A stretch of 64,000 nt of DNA from Bacteroidia bacterium. Its GTDB lineage: Bacteria; Bacteroidota; Bacteroidia; B-17B0; Aurantibacillaceae. Below are positions 26,606-35,542 of this stretch, one piece after another. Location: contig JADLER010000095.1 of the NCBI GenBank assembly GCA_020846025.1, forward strand, positions 18,687 through 82,686. The letters are read 5' to 3'. Both the position numbers and the translations under genes were made by a program. Every line of letters starts with the position of its first letter. The first letter of the stretch is position 1. The notes below the pieces were generated by a model. It did not search any database. It had not been told where the DNA came from and was given only the letters and a program-made list of their open reading frames with translations.

Positions 26606-26613
26606 TATATTTG
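26606..26613 (+). promoter_or_regulatory. Candidate -7 promoter element of the MacB-type efflux operon
   Basis: TATATTTG matches TAnnTTTG and lies 23 bases before the GTG start of the ATPase gene. A -33 TTTG at canonical spacing is not clear. Confidence 0.4.
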
Positions 26614-26636
26614 AGTTTATATGATTACTTTTAGGC

Positions 26637-27299
26637 GTGATTAAATTACATCAAATTCGAAAATCTTACCAACTAAATAATACCTCTTTTGAGGTGTTAA
26701 AAGGAATTGATTTGCAGATTAATGAGGGCGAATTTGTTTCCATTATGGGCTCTTCTGGATCGGGAAAATCCACGCTCTTAAATATATTAGGTATTTTAGA
26801 TAACTATGATAGTGGTAGTTACTACTTAGATAATCTTTTAGTAAAAGATTTATCCCAAACCAAGGCTGCCCAATTACGAAATCAGTTTTTAGGTTTTGTT
26901 TTTCAATCATTTAATTTATTATCTTTTAAAAATGCTATGGAAAATGTGGCGCTTCCGCTGTATTATCAAAAAGTATCGCGCAAAGAGAGAAATAAAAAAG
27001 CTCTCGAATATTTAGATAAAGTAGGTTTAAAAGAATGGGCTAACCACCTACCTAGCGAAATGAGTGGAGGACAAAAACAGCGTGTAGCCATTGCTAGAGC
27101 ATTAATAGGAAACCCAAAGGTAATTTTTGCCGATGAGCCAACAGGTGCTTTAGATTCTAAAACCTCGATAGAAGTGATGGATATTTTTAAAGACATTAAT
27201 CAGCAAGGAAAAACCATTGTATTAGTAACCCACGAAAATGATATTGCCGAAATGACACATCGCACCATTAGATTAAAAGATGGATTAATTGTTTCGTAA
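26637..27299 (+). CDS. ABC transporter ATPase, MacB/LolD type
   Basis: A 220-residue ATPase with all nucleotide-binding motifs: Walker [10 protein letters not shown] (about 39-47), Q-loop FVFQSFNLL, signature [16 protein letters not shown], Walker [13 protein letters not shown] and H-loop LVTHE. It matches the MacB/LolD subgroup that powers FtsX-type permeases. The start is GTG at 26637. It is followed after 12 bases by two FtsX-like permeases and an adaptor, which defines a tripartite efflux operon; no TolC-like outer-membrane gene is adjacent. Confidence 0.92.
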   Translation: MIKLHQIRKSYQLNNTSFEVLKGIDLQINEGEFVSIMGSSGSGKSTLLNILGILDNYDSGSYYLDNLLVKDLSQTKAAQLRNQFLGFVFQSFNLLSFKNAMENVALPLYYQKVSRKERNKKALEYLDKVGLKEWANHLPSEMSGGQKQRVAIARALIGNPKVIFADEPTGALDSKTSIEVMDIFKDINQQGKTIVLVTHENDIAEMTHRTIRLKDGLIVS

Positions 27300-27311
27300 A
27301 ACTATTGTATC

Positions 27312-28541
27312 ATGTTTGACCTAGATAAATGGCAAGAAATATTAGGAACTATTAAAAAAAATAAGCTCCGAACTTTTTTAACCGCATTTAGTGTGGCTTG
27401 GGGAATTTTTATCCTTATTGTACTTCTTGCCACAGGCCAGGGTTTACGAAACGGCGCACAAGCACAATTTGGAAATGATGCTGCTAACAGTATTTGGATA
27501 GATGGTGGTGAGACTAGCATGGCGTATGACGGCTACAAAACAGGTAGAAAAATTCAGTTAAAAAACTCTGATTTTTATTATGTGAAAAATAATATTGAGG
27601 GTGTTGAGTACGCCTCGGCTGTTTATAACGGACGAGCAGGCATGACGCTTTCCTATAAAAATGAGCGAGCAGGTTACACAGTTCGTTCTTGTGCTCCCGA
27701 TCATAATTTATTAGAGAAAGCTAAAATTGTAAAAGGTCGTTTTATTAATCAAAATGATTTTAATGAATATAGAAAAGTGTGTGTAATAGGAATACCTGTT
27801 GAAGAAACACTTTTTAAAGGCGAAGAATCGTTAGGTAAATTTATTGATATATCGGGAACGAAATTTGAAGTTGTAGGTGTTTTTTCAGACCCTGGAAAAG
27901 GCGATAATGATAGGGCTTATATTCCATTACTGACTGCGCAACGTATTTATAACGGACAAGATAAAATTGGGATGATGTGGATAAGTACAGGAACCGTTAG
28001 TGCTGAATACAGCGAACAAATGGAGCAAAACATTCGACAATTTCTTGCTAAAAAACATCATTTTAATCCCGATGACATGAATGCGATTGGTATTTTTAAT
28101 AATAATATTGAGTATTGGCGCATAATGAATATGCTTGATGGGGTATCTTGGTTTGTATTCATTATTGGAGTATTTACTTTAATTGCTGGCGTTGTAGGTG
28201 TCAGTAATATTATGATGATTGTAGTAAAAGAACGTACCAAAGAAATTGGTGTAAGAAAAGCATTAGGTGCTACACCTTGGTCGGTTATTTCTTTAATATT
28301 ACAAGAATCGGTTTTTATAACATTTATAGCTGGTTACATAGGTTTAATTTTGGGTGTAGGAACTATCGAGCTAGTTAAATACTTTAAACTGGAAGGTGAT
28401 TTTTTTAAAAACCCAGAAGTAGATATTTCTGTAGCCATTACAGCAGTTATTTTAATAATTATTGCTGGTGCTTTAGCTGGATTTTTTCCTGCCCTTAGAG
28501 CATCAAAAGTTGAACCCATAGTTGCATTAAGAGACGAATGA
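27312..28541 (+). CDS. MacB-type FtsX-like ABC permease 1
   Basis: A 409-residue permease. The first membrane helix (~20-42, LRTFLTAFSVAWGIFILIVL) is followed by a large periplasmic MacB_PCD domain (about 45-270) and a C-terminal FtsX domain with three helices, including VSNIMMIVVKERTKEIGVRK, the coupling-helix signature, and ALGATPWSV. Together with the neighbouring permease (28538-29794) it probably forms a heterodimer driven by the upstream ATPase; MacB-type proteins transmit force from the cytoplasm to push substrates out of the periplasm. Its stop overlaps the next start by 4 bases. Confidence 0.9.
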   Translation: MFDLDKWQEILGTIKKNKLRTFLTAFSVAWGIFILIVLLATGQGLRNGAQAQFGNDAANSIWIDGGETSMAYDGYKTGRKIQLKNSDFYYVKNNIEGVEYASAVYNGRAGMTLSYKNERAGYTVRSCAPDHNLLEKAKIVKGRFINQNDFNEYRKVCVIGIPVEETLFKGEESLGKFIDISGTKFEVVGVFSDPGKGDNDRAYIPLLTAQRIYNGQDKIGMMWISTGTVSAEYSEQMEQNIRQFLAKKHHFNPDDMNAIGIFNNNIEYWRIMNMLDGVSWFVFIIGVFTLIAGVVGVSNIMMIVVKERTKEIGVRKALGATPWSVISLILQESVFITFIAGYIGLILGVGTIELVKYFKLEGDFFKNPEVDISVAITAVILIIIAGALAGFFPALRASKVEPIVALRDE

Positions 28542-29794
28542 TGATTTTTGAGAAAGATAATTGGCAAGAAATTTTTGCAACAATTCGTAAAAATAAACTA
28601 CGAACATTTTTGACTATGTTAGGTGTGTTTTGGGGAATTTTTATGTTGGTAATTATGTTGGGCGCTGGCAATGGCTTACGTCATGGTATTTTACGAGAGT
28701 TTGGAGGTAGTGCCACAAATAGTTTTTTTGTGTGGGCGCAACAAACAACTAAAGCATACAAAGGCATGAAACCAAATAGGATTTTTAATTATAAAACAAA
28801 CGATATTAAGGCCATTGAACAACTACCCGAAGTAGCTGTGGTATCTCCATTAAACCAGTTAGGTGGCCACGAAGGTACTAATAATGTAATGAGGGGTTTA
28901 AAAACAGCAGCTTGTGAAATTCAGGCTTGTTATCCAAACATTTCAGACATATCGGAAATTAGAATTAACAAAGGACGATTTATAAATGCTTTAGATATAA
29001 AAGAAAAACGAAAAGTATGCGTCATTGGTCCTCGTGTAGCTGAAATGTTATTTAAGAAAGATGAGGATGTTATTGGTGAATATATTAAAATTAATGGTGT
29101 GTATTTTAAAGTTGTAGGATTAACAGAAATAGCCATTGGCGGACAAGAAGGCAGAGAGCAATCTCAACGCATAAACATTCCTTTTACTACATTTCAAAAT
29201 GCGTTTAATTATGGTGATGTGGTTGGCTGGTTTGCTATTAAATCTAAAGAAGAAGTGCCTGCCGAAGTTTCTGAACAACGAGTTGTAGAACTATTAAAAG
29301 AACGTCATAAAATTGCCCCTGATGATTTAAAAGCCATAGGGCATTGGAATATGGCAACAGAGTATAACAAACTCACTGGTCTTTTTTCTGCTATTGAAAT
29401 TTTAGTTTGGATTGTAGGTGTAGGAACTCTATTAGCTGGGGTAATTGGTATTAGTACCATTATGCTTATTGTTGTAAAAGAACGCACAAAAGAAATTGGA
29501 GTGAAAAGAGCCTTAGGAGCGGTACCTGCGCAAGTAATAGGTCAAATTGTACTAGAAGCCATTTTCCTAACCTCTATTTCTGGATACTTTGGTTTGGTGT
29601 TTGGGATAGGTATTTTAGAGGGATTAGATAAAGCTATTGGCAATTCGGGTGGCCTATTTACTAACCCCACAGTTGATTTAGCTGTTGCCATAAAAGCTTT
29701 AATTGTACTTATAATTAGCGGAGCTTTAGCAGGACTTTTACCAGCCAGTAAAGCAGTAGCAATTAAACCAGTAGAGGCATTAAGAACAGAATAA
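28538..29794 (+). CDS. MacB-type FtsX-like ABC permease 2
   Basis: A 418-residue paralogue of the preceding permease: LRTFLTMLGVFWGIFMLVIM as helix 1, the periplasmic MacB domain, and the FtsX domain with STIMLIVVKERTKEIGVKRA and ALGAVPAQV, ending KAVAIKPVEALRTE. The ATGA overlap with the previous gene indicates translational coupling, and the pair probably makes a heterodimer. An adaptor gene follows after 22 bases. Confidence 0.9.
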   Translation: MMIFEKDNWQEIFATIRKNKLRTFLTMLGVFWGIFMLVIMLGAGNGLRHGILREFGGSATNSFFVWAQQTTKAYKGMKPNRIFNYKTNDIKAIEQLPEVAVVSPLNQLGGHEGTNNVMRGLKTAACEIQACYPNISDISEIRINKGRFINALDIKEKRKVCVIGPRVAEMLFKKDEDVIGEYIKINGVYFKVVGLTEIAIGGQEGREQSQRINIPFTTFQNAFNYGDVVGWFAIKSKEEVPAEVSEQRVVELLKERHKIAPDDLKAIGHWNMATEYNKLTGLFSAIEILVWIVGVGTLLAGVIGISTIMLIVVKERTKEIGVKRALGAVPAQVIGQIVLEAIFLTSISGYFGLVFGIGILEGLDKAIGNSGGLFTNPTVDLAVAIKALIVLIISGALAGLLPASKAVAIKPVEALRTE

Positions 29795-29816
29795 TAAATT
29801 TTTAACTCAAACAAAA

Positions 29817-30917
29817 ATGATAAAACAAACAATTAAAATTACGTTCCTCATTTTATTTATAGGATTAGTGTTTTGGACATTTTACTTTTTATATAATAAA
29901 TCGCAAAAACCACCTGAGGTTTATAAAACCATCAAACCATTTGATACAACTATTATCAAAAAAACAGTAGCTACTGGTTCGGTAACACCACGTAAAGAAA
30001 TTAATGTAAAACCACAGGTTAGTGGAATCATAGAAAAGCTTTACATTATTGCAGGACAAGAAATAAAGCAAGGTGATATTATTGCTAAGGTGAAAATTAT
30101 ACCCAATATGTTAAACCTTGCTAATGCTGAAAACAGAATTAATACCGCTCAAGTTAATTTTGATAATGCAAAATTAGATTACGATCGCAATAAAACCTTA
30201 TTTGACCAAAATGTAATTTCTAAAGCCGATATGCAGGTTTATGATATGAAATTAAACGCTGCAAAAATTGAATTAGAATCCGCTCAAAATCAATTACAAA
30301 TTATTAAGGAGGGCGCTTCAAAAACAGCTGGCGCAACTAGCAATACATTTGTAAAAGCTACTATTACCGGTATGGTGTTAGATGTCCCTGTAAAAGAAGG
30401 AGGACAAGTGATTGAAAGCAACACCTTTAACGAAGGAACAACTATAGCTGTAGTTGCTAATATGGGTGAAATGATTTTTGAAGGTAGATTAGATGAAAGC
30501 GAAGTTGGAAAAATTAAAGAGAACATGGATATTGTATTAACAATAGGTGCGATTGATAAAGAAAGTTTTACAGCAAAGCTTGAGTATATTGCACCTAAAG
30601 GGGTTATCGAAAATGGCGCTATACAGTTCTTAATTAGGGCAGCCATTGACAAAACGAACTCTTCATTTTTAAGAGCTGGTTATAGTGCTAATGCAGATAT
30701 TATTCTTGATAAAAAAGAAAGAGTTATGGCAATTCCAGAAAGTGTTTTACAATTTGACAAAGAAAAACCTTATGTAGAAATTGAAACTAAAAAACAAGTT
30801 TTTGAGAAACGCTTTATCAAAACAGGATTATCTGACGGTTTAAATATTGAGGTTTTAGAGGGTTTACAAAAAACCGATCATATTAAAACACCTCAGTTGG
30901 AAGAAATAAAAGATTAA
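29817..30917 (+). CDS. HlyD/RND-type periplasmic adaptor
   Basis: A 366-residue membrane fusion protein. One N-terminal membrane anchor (ITFLILFIGLVFWTFYFLY) is followed by the biotinyl-lipoyl-like first half (VKPQVSGIIEKLYIIAGQ), an alpha-helical hairpin (~100-160, INTAQVNFDNAKLDYDRNK), the second lipoyl half (ATITGMVLDVPVKEGGQVI), a beta-barrel domain and a membrane-proximal domain (PYVEIETKKQVFEKRFI). It links the MacB-type pump to an outer-membrane channel. Its stop overlaps the convergent barrel gene by 4 bases. Confidence 0.9.
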   Translation: MIKQTIKITFLILFIGLVFWTFYFLYNKSQKPPEVYKTIKPFDTTIIKKTVATGSVTPRKEINVKPQVSGIIEKLYIIAGQEIKQGDIIAKVKIIPNMLNLANAENRINTAQVNFDNAKLDYDRNKTLFDQNVISKADMQVYDMKLNAAKIELESAQNQLQIIKEGASKTAGATSNTFVKATITGMVLDVPVKEGGQVIESNTFNEGTTIAVVANMGEMIFEGRLDESEVGKIKENMDIVLTIGAIDKESFTAKLEYIAPKGVIENGAIQFLIRAAIDKTNSSFLRAGYSANADIILDKKERVMAIPESVLQFDKEKPYVEIETKKQVFEKRFIKTGLSDGLNIEVLEGLQKTDHIKTPQLEEIKD

Positions 30918-31540
30918 AATTTAGCTTGGATACCTATTCCAATATTAGCGCCACCACCTACTAAATCAAGTGCATCATCTAGTTTAGTAAACGTATTTTG
31001 AAAGTCCATATCTCTATAAGCGCAATGTACGTAAGCTAAATTAAGATACATTCCAACGTATTTTCCAAAATAGAAACGAGGTTGAAAATGAATATCATAT
31101 ATTAATCCACCCCCTTTAGCTTGCGACACATAGGCATCACGCGCATCCCAATTTAAGTGTGAATATCCTATGTTAAAACCTGCCAACATATCCACATATT
31201 TTGACCGTACAAAATGAGCATTAACTAATACAGATCCATCTACAGATGTAACAGATGGTTTTGTGTTAGTAACCGAATCAGTTTCAGTAAAATAATCTGA
31301 ATATTGCACTTTTGCACCAACCCCCAACCAATTTAAAACTCCATACTCGTAATGCAAACTAAATATTTTATTAGCAGCAGCCTCTTTTTTAGAAGTAGGT
31401 TGAGAGGCAATTTTAGATGTGTAACTATAAATTCCTAAGTCTGCTCCCAGCGCCACTACATTTTTTCCTTTTTCAAAACTTCGTTGAGCTTGAGTAATAA
31501 AAGAGAAACAAACTAATAAAGTAATTATGTATTTAGTCAT
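30914..31540 (-). CDS. Outer-membrane beta-barrel protein
   Basis: A 208-residue protein with a signal peptide (MTKYIITLLVCFSFITQAQ). Strands with alternating polar and hydrophobic residues (NVVALGADLGIYSY, WLGVGAKVQYSDYF, FNIGYSHLNW, MYLNLAYVHCAY) and the closing ANIGIGIQAKF fit a small eight-stranded barrel. Function unknown. It is convergent with the adaptor gene. Confidence 0.68.
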   Translation of the reverse strand: MTKYIITLLVCFSFITQAQRSFEKGKNVVALGADLGIYSYTSKIASQPTSKKEAAANKIFSLHYEYGVLNWLGVGAKVQYSDYFTETDSVTNTKPSVTSVDGSVLVNAHFVRSKYVDMLAGFNIGYSHLNWDARDAYVSQAKGGGLIYDIHFQPRFYFGKYVGMYLNLAYVHCAYRDMDFQNTFTKLDDALDLVGGGANIGIGIQAKF

Positions 31541-31648
31541 AGTTTTATTTTTTCATAAAATTACAGCAATTTAATGAATTATGGGAATTTTTATTTTATC
31601 TATATTTCTAAAATAAATTAGTAATATTGATATATCCATTTAGGTCTT

Positions 31649-32089
31649 ATGTCATTATACATTGTTAAAATAGCTTATAACGAAGATACCATTCAGCGTA
31701 TCATTCAGCTACGTTATGAAGTGTTGCGTAAACCATGGCAAAAACCTATTGATACAGCTAGCGATGAACTAGAGCAAACCGCTATTAACGCCTATATTGA
31801 AGAAAATGGAGAAATCATTGCCTGCGGAAGATTACAAGATAACGGGCATAGCACTGGGCAAATTCGATTTATGGCGGTAAGTAAGTCTCATCAAGGTAAG
31901 GGTTTAGGAAAACTAATTTTAATAAAATTAGAACAAGAAGCCAAACGTATTGGATTAACCCAAATAGAGTTACAAGCTAGAGAAAATGCTGTTAAATTTT
32001 ACGAAGCCAATGGCTATACTATAAAAGAAAAAAGTTTTGTACTTTGGAACATCATTCAGCACTTCTTAATGTTTAAGATGCTAAGTTAA
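31649..32089 (+). CDS. GNAT family N-acetyltransferase
   Basis: A 146-residue enzyme. The acetyl-CoA-binding motif A is visible as IRFMAVSKSHQGKGLGKLIL (about 71-90), followed by the motif B region QIELQARENAVKFYEANGY. The N-terminus (IIQLRYEVLRKPW) resembles ElaA-like/YjcF-type members. The acceptor substrate is unknown. The 3' end overlaps the convergent glycosyltransferase gene by 17 bases. Confidence 0.85.
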   Translation: MSLYIVKIAYNEDTIQRIIQLRYEVLRKPWQKPIDTASDELEQTAINAYIEENGEIIACGRLQDNGHSTGQIRFMAVSKSHQGKGLGKLILIKLEQEAKRIGLTQIELQARENAVKFYEANGYTIKEKSFVLWNIIQHFLMFKMLS

Positions 32090-33107
32090 TCTTCAAGAAG
32101 TGAGTTAATTCTTTTATAACGTCATTTACTGATATATCACGAATACATTTAAAATCAGGGCAATCATTTGGATTTTTTACACGTTGATGATTAGCTCCAA
32201 TCCAAGAACTACAAGGCGCACAAGGCAAACTAAGCGACTGTATATGATGTTTTCTATGTAACCAATTATAACCGTACTGAATAGGATTTGAAGCACCCCA
32301 AATTGTAAATGTTGGTTTATTAAATAAAACAGCTATATGCATTAATCCACTATCTAATCCAATATAGGCTTGTGAATGATATATTAAATTCATCACATCA
32401 CTTAGTTTTGTTTTTCCGATTAATGAGATAACATGCGGATAATTTTGTTTGGCCAGAGTATAATGTAAGTTAATCTCTGATTGATCACCTAATAAAACAA
32501 TAGTTGTATCAGAAATTTGATTAAATAACTTTAACCAATTTTCAAATGGCCAATTTTTAAAAGATGCTTTATTATTTGCTGAACTTGGCTGAACAATAAT
32601 ATAGTGTTTGGGTAACTGATATTGAGCAATAGATTGTGGATTAAAACTAATTTTAAAATCTAAATCTTGCAATGAAGCCTCTGATTGAAATAAATGTAGG
32701 TTTTGGAGTGCATCATGAATACCAATTTTAGGGTTTAAGAAATGAACAGTGTTAGAAGTTTTATTTGGTTCAAAACTTTTATAGTTTGTATATAATTTTT
32801 TTGCCAAGATTTTAGAAACCCAAAAATGTGCTCTACTAAAAGCAAAATGATTTAAAAAGACAAGATCAAATTTTTTGTAATGACTAATAGCAAAAAACAA
32901 CAAAGTTGGTTTATGTAGAGCTACTTTTTTAAAATCAAATAATTGAACATTCTCAAACATTGTTTCGCATTGATAAGGCGAAGTAAATAGACCAGTAACT
33001 AAAAATCCATCTTTTTTCAAGGCGTTTATGAGTGGTATTAACAAAACTGCATCTCCTACTCCTGCAGATACAAAAACTAAAGCATGTTTGTGTTTATTTA
33101 TACTCAT
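32073..33107 (-). CDS. Glycosyltransferase family 9 (heptosyltransferase-like)
   Basis: A 344-residue protein. The N-terminal Rossmann half begins LVFVSAGVGDAVLLIPLINA, as in GT9 enzymes. The C-terminal half has the sugar-nucleotide region VQPSSANNKASFKNWPFENW and the hallmark YIGLDSGLMHIAVLFNKPTF with TIWGASNP. A Cys-rich patch (LPCAPCSSW with CPDFKC) lies near the C-terminus, as in many GT9 members. It probably adds a heptose or similar sugar to lipopolysaccharide core or another surface glycan. Four bases overlap the FkbM gene. Confidence 0.87.
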   Translation of the reverse strand: MSINKHKHALVFVSAGVGDAVLLIPLINALKKDGFLVTGLFTSPYQCETMFENVQLFDFKKVALHKPTLLFFAISHYKKFDLVFLNHFAFSRAHFWVSKILAKKLYTNYKSFEPNKTSNTVHFLNPKIGIHDALQNLHLFQSEASLQDLDFKISFNPQSIAQYQLPKHYIIVQPSSANNKASFKNWPFENWLKLFNQISDTTIVLLGDQSEINLHYTLAKQNYPHVISLIGKTKLSDVMNLIYHSQAYIGLDSGLMHIAVLFNKPTFTIWGASNPIQYGYNWLHRKHHIQSLSLPCAPCSSWIGANHQRVKNPNDCPDFKCIRDISVNDVIKELTHFLKINLAS

Positions 33108-33946
33108 CTAACTCTCTCTAAAATTGTTTTATTAATTTCTTCGATAGACGGGATACTTGTATTCGATTGATGGATAAAGATATAATTATTAATGTATTCT
33201 TTGCTTCCAAAATAAGATTCATGGTTGGTTAAGTGTGTTTTATCTTCATAAGGAAACAATTGTAATACCTTTTTTGAGAAATAATAACATAGGTAGCCTT
33301 GTTGTTTAAATTGATTAAATATGATTTCTAAATCTGTGTTTTGATGATGCCTTTGTTCTATTTCAATTATTAAAGTTGGGTGAAATTGAGCGAGGTAATT
33401 TTTTGCACCTTTTAATACATTAAGCTCATGTCCTTCTACATCAATTTTTATAAGATCAGGTTTAAGATTCTGTTGTGTTACAAAATTATCTAGACTGTCT
33501 GTTTTCACCTTATATATAATAGCTTCGGTTTCATTAACTTCTTTATGATGAACTTCTAATGAACTTAAACAATTATCAAGAACCCCATTAATTAATGGGA
33601 TTTTAAATTGAAATTCACCTTTTTTGTCGGACAAAGCCAAGGATAAAACATGGCTTTGAGAAAAAATATGTTTTAATTGATAGTTAAGTCTTTTTTCGGG
33701 TTCAAACAAATAGATTTGATTTGCTGAAATGTGTTTTTCGGAATACAACGCGTATTCACCTTTATTAGCACCAATATCAAAAAAAATAGAATTTTTGTTT
33801 AAGAAAAATTCTAATAGTAACAACTCAGCATCAAACTCAGAACTTGAAAGTGTTTGCCAATTAAGATGTTGGTAATGTCTAAATACTCGATTTTTTATAA
33901 ATCGAGGATAAACAATTAACAATATATTTTTAAAGAGTTGACGCAA
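33104..33946 (-). CDS. FkbM family methyltransferase
   Basis: A 280-residue SAM-dependent methyltransferase. Motif I is IFFDIGANKGEYALY (about 55-69), motif II IYLFEPEKR, and the FkbM-typical LIKIDVEGHELNVLKGA lies at about 165-181. The family methylates hydroxyl groups, often on sugars. The overlap with the GT9 gene downstream (4 bases) implies coupled expression and a shared role in surface glycan modification. Confidence 0.87.
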   Translation of the reverse strand: MRQLFKNILLIVYPRFIKNRVFRHYQHLNWQTLSSSEFDAELLLLEFFLNKNSIFFDIGANKGEYALYSEKHISANQIYLFEPEKRLNYQLKHIFSQSHVLSLALSDKKGEFQFKIPLINGVLDNCLSSLEVHHKEVNETEAIIYKVKTDSLDNFVTQQNLKPDLIKIDVEGHELNVLKGAKNYLAQFHPTLIIEIEQRHHQNTDLEIIFNQFKQQGYLCYYFSKKVLQLFPYEDKTHLTNHESYFGSKEYINNYIFIHQSNTSIPSIEEINKTILERVR

Positions 33947-34051
33947 AGATTAGATATGTTTATTTGGGATACAATATAAAGCTAATTTTGCGGTTATGTA
34001 ACAAGTCCACGAAAATTTCATATTTTTATCCGACCTATCAATTAAAAAGCT

Positions 34052-35302
34052 TTGCTAAAAAACATCATATCTACTTTATTTACAAAAGGCGTTGTAGCAA
34101 TTATTAACTTATTAATCTTACTGATAAGTAGTAAACAATTAGGCGGTGATGGTAGAGGATATGTAAGTTTAATAATATTAAACATAGCCATTATTCAAAT
34201 TATAACAGAAATATATACAGGTTCTGCAACTGTTTACTTTATATCCAAACAACCATTTCGTCAATTATACAATTTTGGAACTTTTTGGGCAATACTTTGC
34301 ACTTTTATCATTGTTGGAATCATGTATTTGTTATATGTTTTCTTTGACATTGGTATTGGTGGTTTTTGGTTACACTTATTATTCCTTTCTTTTTTAATTA
34401 TCCAACATTCTTTTCACATGGTTGTTATTTTAGCCAAAGAAAAAATCAAGTTATATAACTTTTTAAATTTACTTCAGCCATTCATGTTATTGCTCGTTCT
34501 ATTGATGTTCTTTTTCCTTTTCCAAAATAAAAATTTTATTAGTTATATCTATGCTTTGTATATTTCTTTTGGCATTGCAATTTTTATATCTTCTATTCAG
34601 TTGTTTAAAATTTATCAATCTACCTCTCACAACCAAACTACTGAATTTCATCCCATAAAAATTATCGAAAATGGATTTTATAATCAATTAGCCAATTTAT
34701 CGCATATATTAAGTAACCGCTACAATTTTTATTTATTAGGTAATACTGTGTTGGTGGGCGTATATTCGAGCGCTACCTCACTCATTGAATCATTATGGAT
34801 AATAAGTGGTAGTGCCTCACCTATAATTTTAGCACACATAGCTAATGAAAAAGACCCCGAAAACAATGCAAGACTAACTTTAGCTTATGCTAAAATCTGT
34901 TTTCTATTAAGCTTAATATGTGTGATATGTCTTTATTTTATTCCTCGTGATTTTTTTGTGTTTTTACTTGGGCAGGATTTTATTCATATAAAAACCGTTA
35001 TGCTATACCTTTCGCCAGGTGTGCTATGTATAAGTTTTGCCACTATTATTAGTCATTATTACTCTGGATTAGGGAAACAAAAAATACTATTAATGGCTAA
35101 TAGTACGGGATTTTTAGTTACCATTTGTTTAAGTAAATATTTAATTTCCAAAGATCAACTCTTAGGAGCTTCGTACACCGCTACTCTTTCTTATGCCACT
35201 ACTACTATCGTTTTAGTTTGTGTTTTTTTATGGCAAAATAAATTTAGAATAACCGATTTTTTTAACCTCAAACAAGATGTAGCACTTTTAAAGAAGCATT
35301 AA
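34052..35302 (+). CDS. Polysaccharide flippase-like membrane protein (Wzx/MATE-type)
   Basis: A 416-residue protein with about 12 hydrophobic helices, starting FTKGVVAIINLLILLISSKQ, the usual first helix of the MOP/Wzx flippases, and with the internal pair LLGNTVLVGVYSSATSLIES. It probably moves lipid-linked oligosaccharides across the inner membrane. The start is TTG at 34052; an in-frame stop lies three codons upstream. A TAATTTTG promoter-like element lies at 33983-33990. It is divergent from the FkbM/GT9 pair. Confidence 0.8.
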   Translation: MLKNIISTLFTKGVVAIINLLILLISSKQLGGDGRGYVSLIILNIAIIQIITEIYTGSATVYFISKQPFRQLYNFGTFWAILCTFIIVGIMYLLYVFFDIGIGGFWLHLLFLSFLIIQHSFHMVVILAKEKIKLYNFLNLLQPFMLLLVLLMFFFLFQNKNFISYIYALYISFGIAIFISSIQLFKIYQSTSHNQTTEFHPIKIIENGFYNQLANLSHILSNRYNFYLLGNTVLVGVYSSATSLIESLWIISGSASPIILAHIANEKDPENNARLTLAYAKICFLLSLICVICLYFIPRDFFVFLLGQDFIHIKTVMLYLSPGVLCISFATIISHYYSGLGKQKILLMANSTGFLVTICLSKYLISKDQLLGASYTATLSYATTTIVLVCVFLWQNKFRITDFFNLKQDVALLKKH

Positions 35303-35378
35303 GGTTAACTTCATTACTCAATACATCAGCTATTTCAATCTTTAAATTAACCTATTCAAGAATTTGTTGTTTTTTAAA

Positions 35379-35397
35379 ATAACCTTTTTAGGTTTTA
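35379..35397 (+). terminator. Weak hairpin after the flippase gene
   Basis: A short inverted repeat (AACCT and AGGTT around a T-rich loop) followed by TTTAT. The stem is only about 5 bp, so termination is uncertain. The rest of the 240-base gap contains a 15-base palindrome at 35452-35466 and A+T-rich leader sequence. Confidence 0.25.
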
Positions 35398-35542
35398 TAT
35401 CGTATAAGAATATAGCAACTATAAAAAGAATAGAAATCATGCAGTCATAAGTGAGCTATTAGCTCAAATAAACAAAGTATAAATTATAAACTAAAATATA
35501 AAAAAATGAAACAAAGTATTAACTCTTCAAAACCTATTCGTC

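Noticed and set aside
33996..34001. ATG immediately followed by TAA upstream of the flippase gene
   Set aside because: A minimal start-stop pair could act as a regulatory element, but nothing else supports it.
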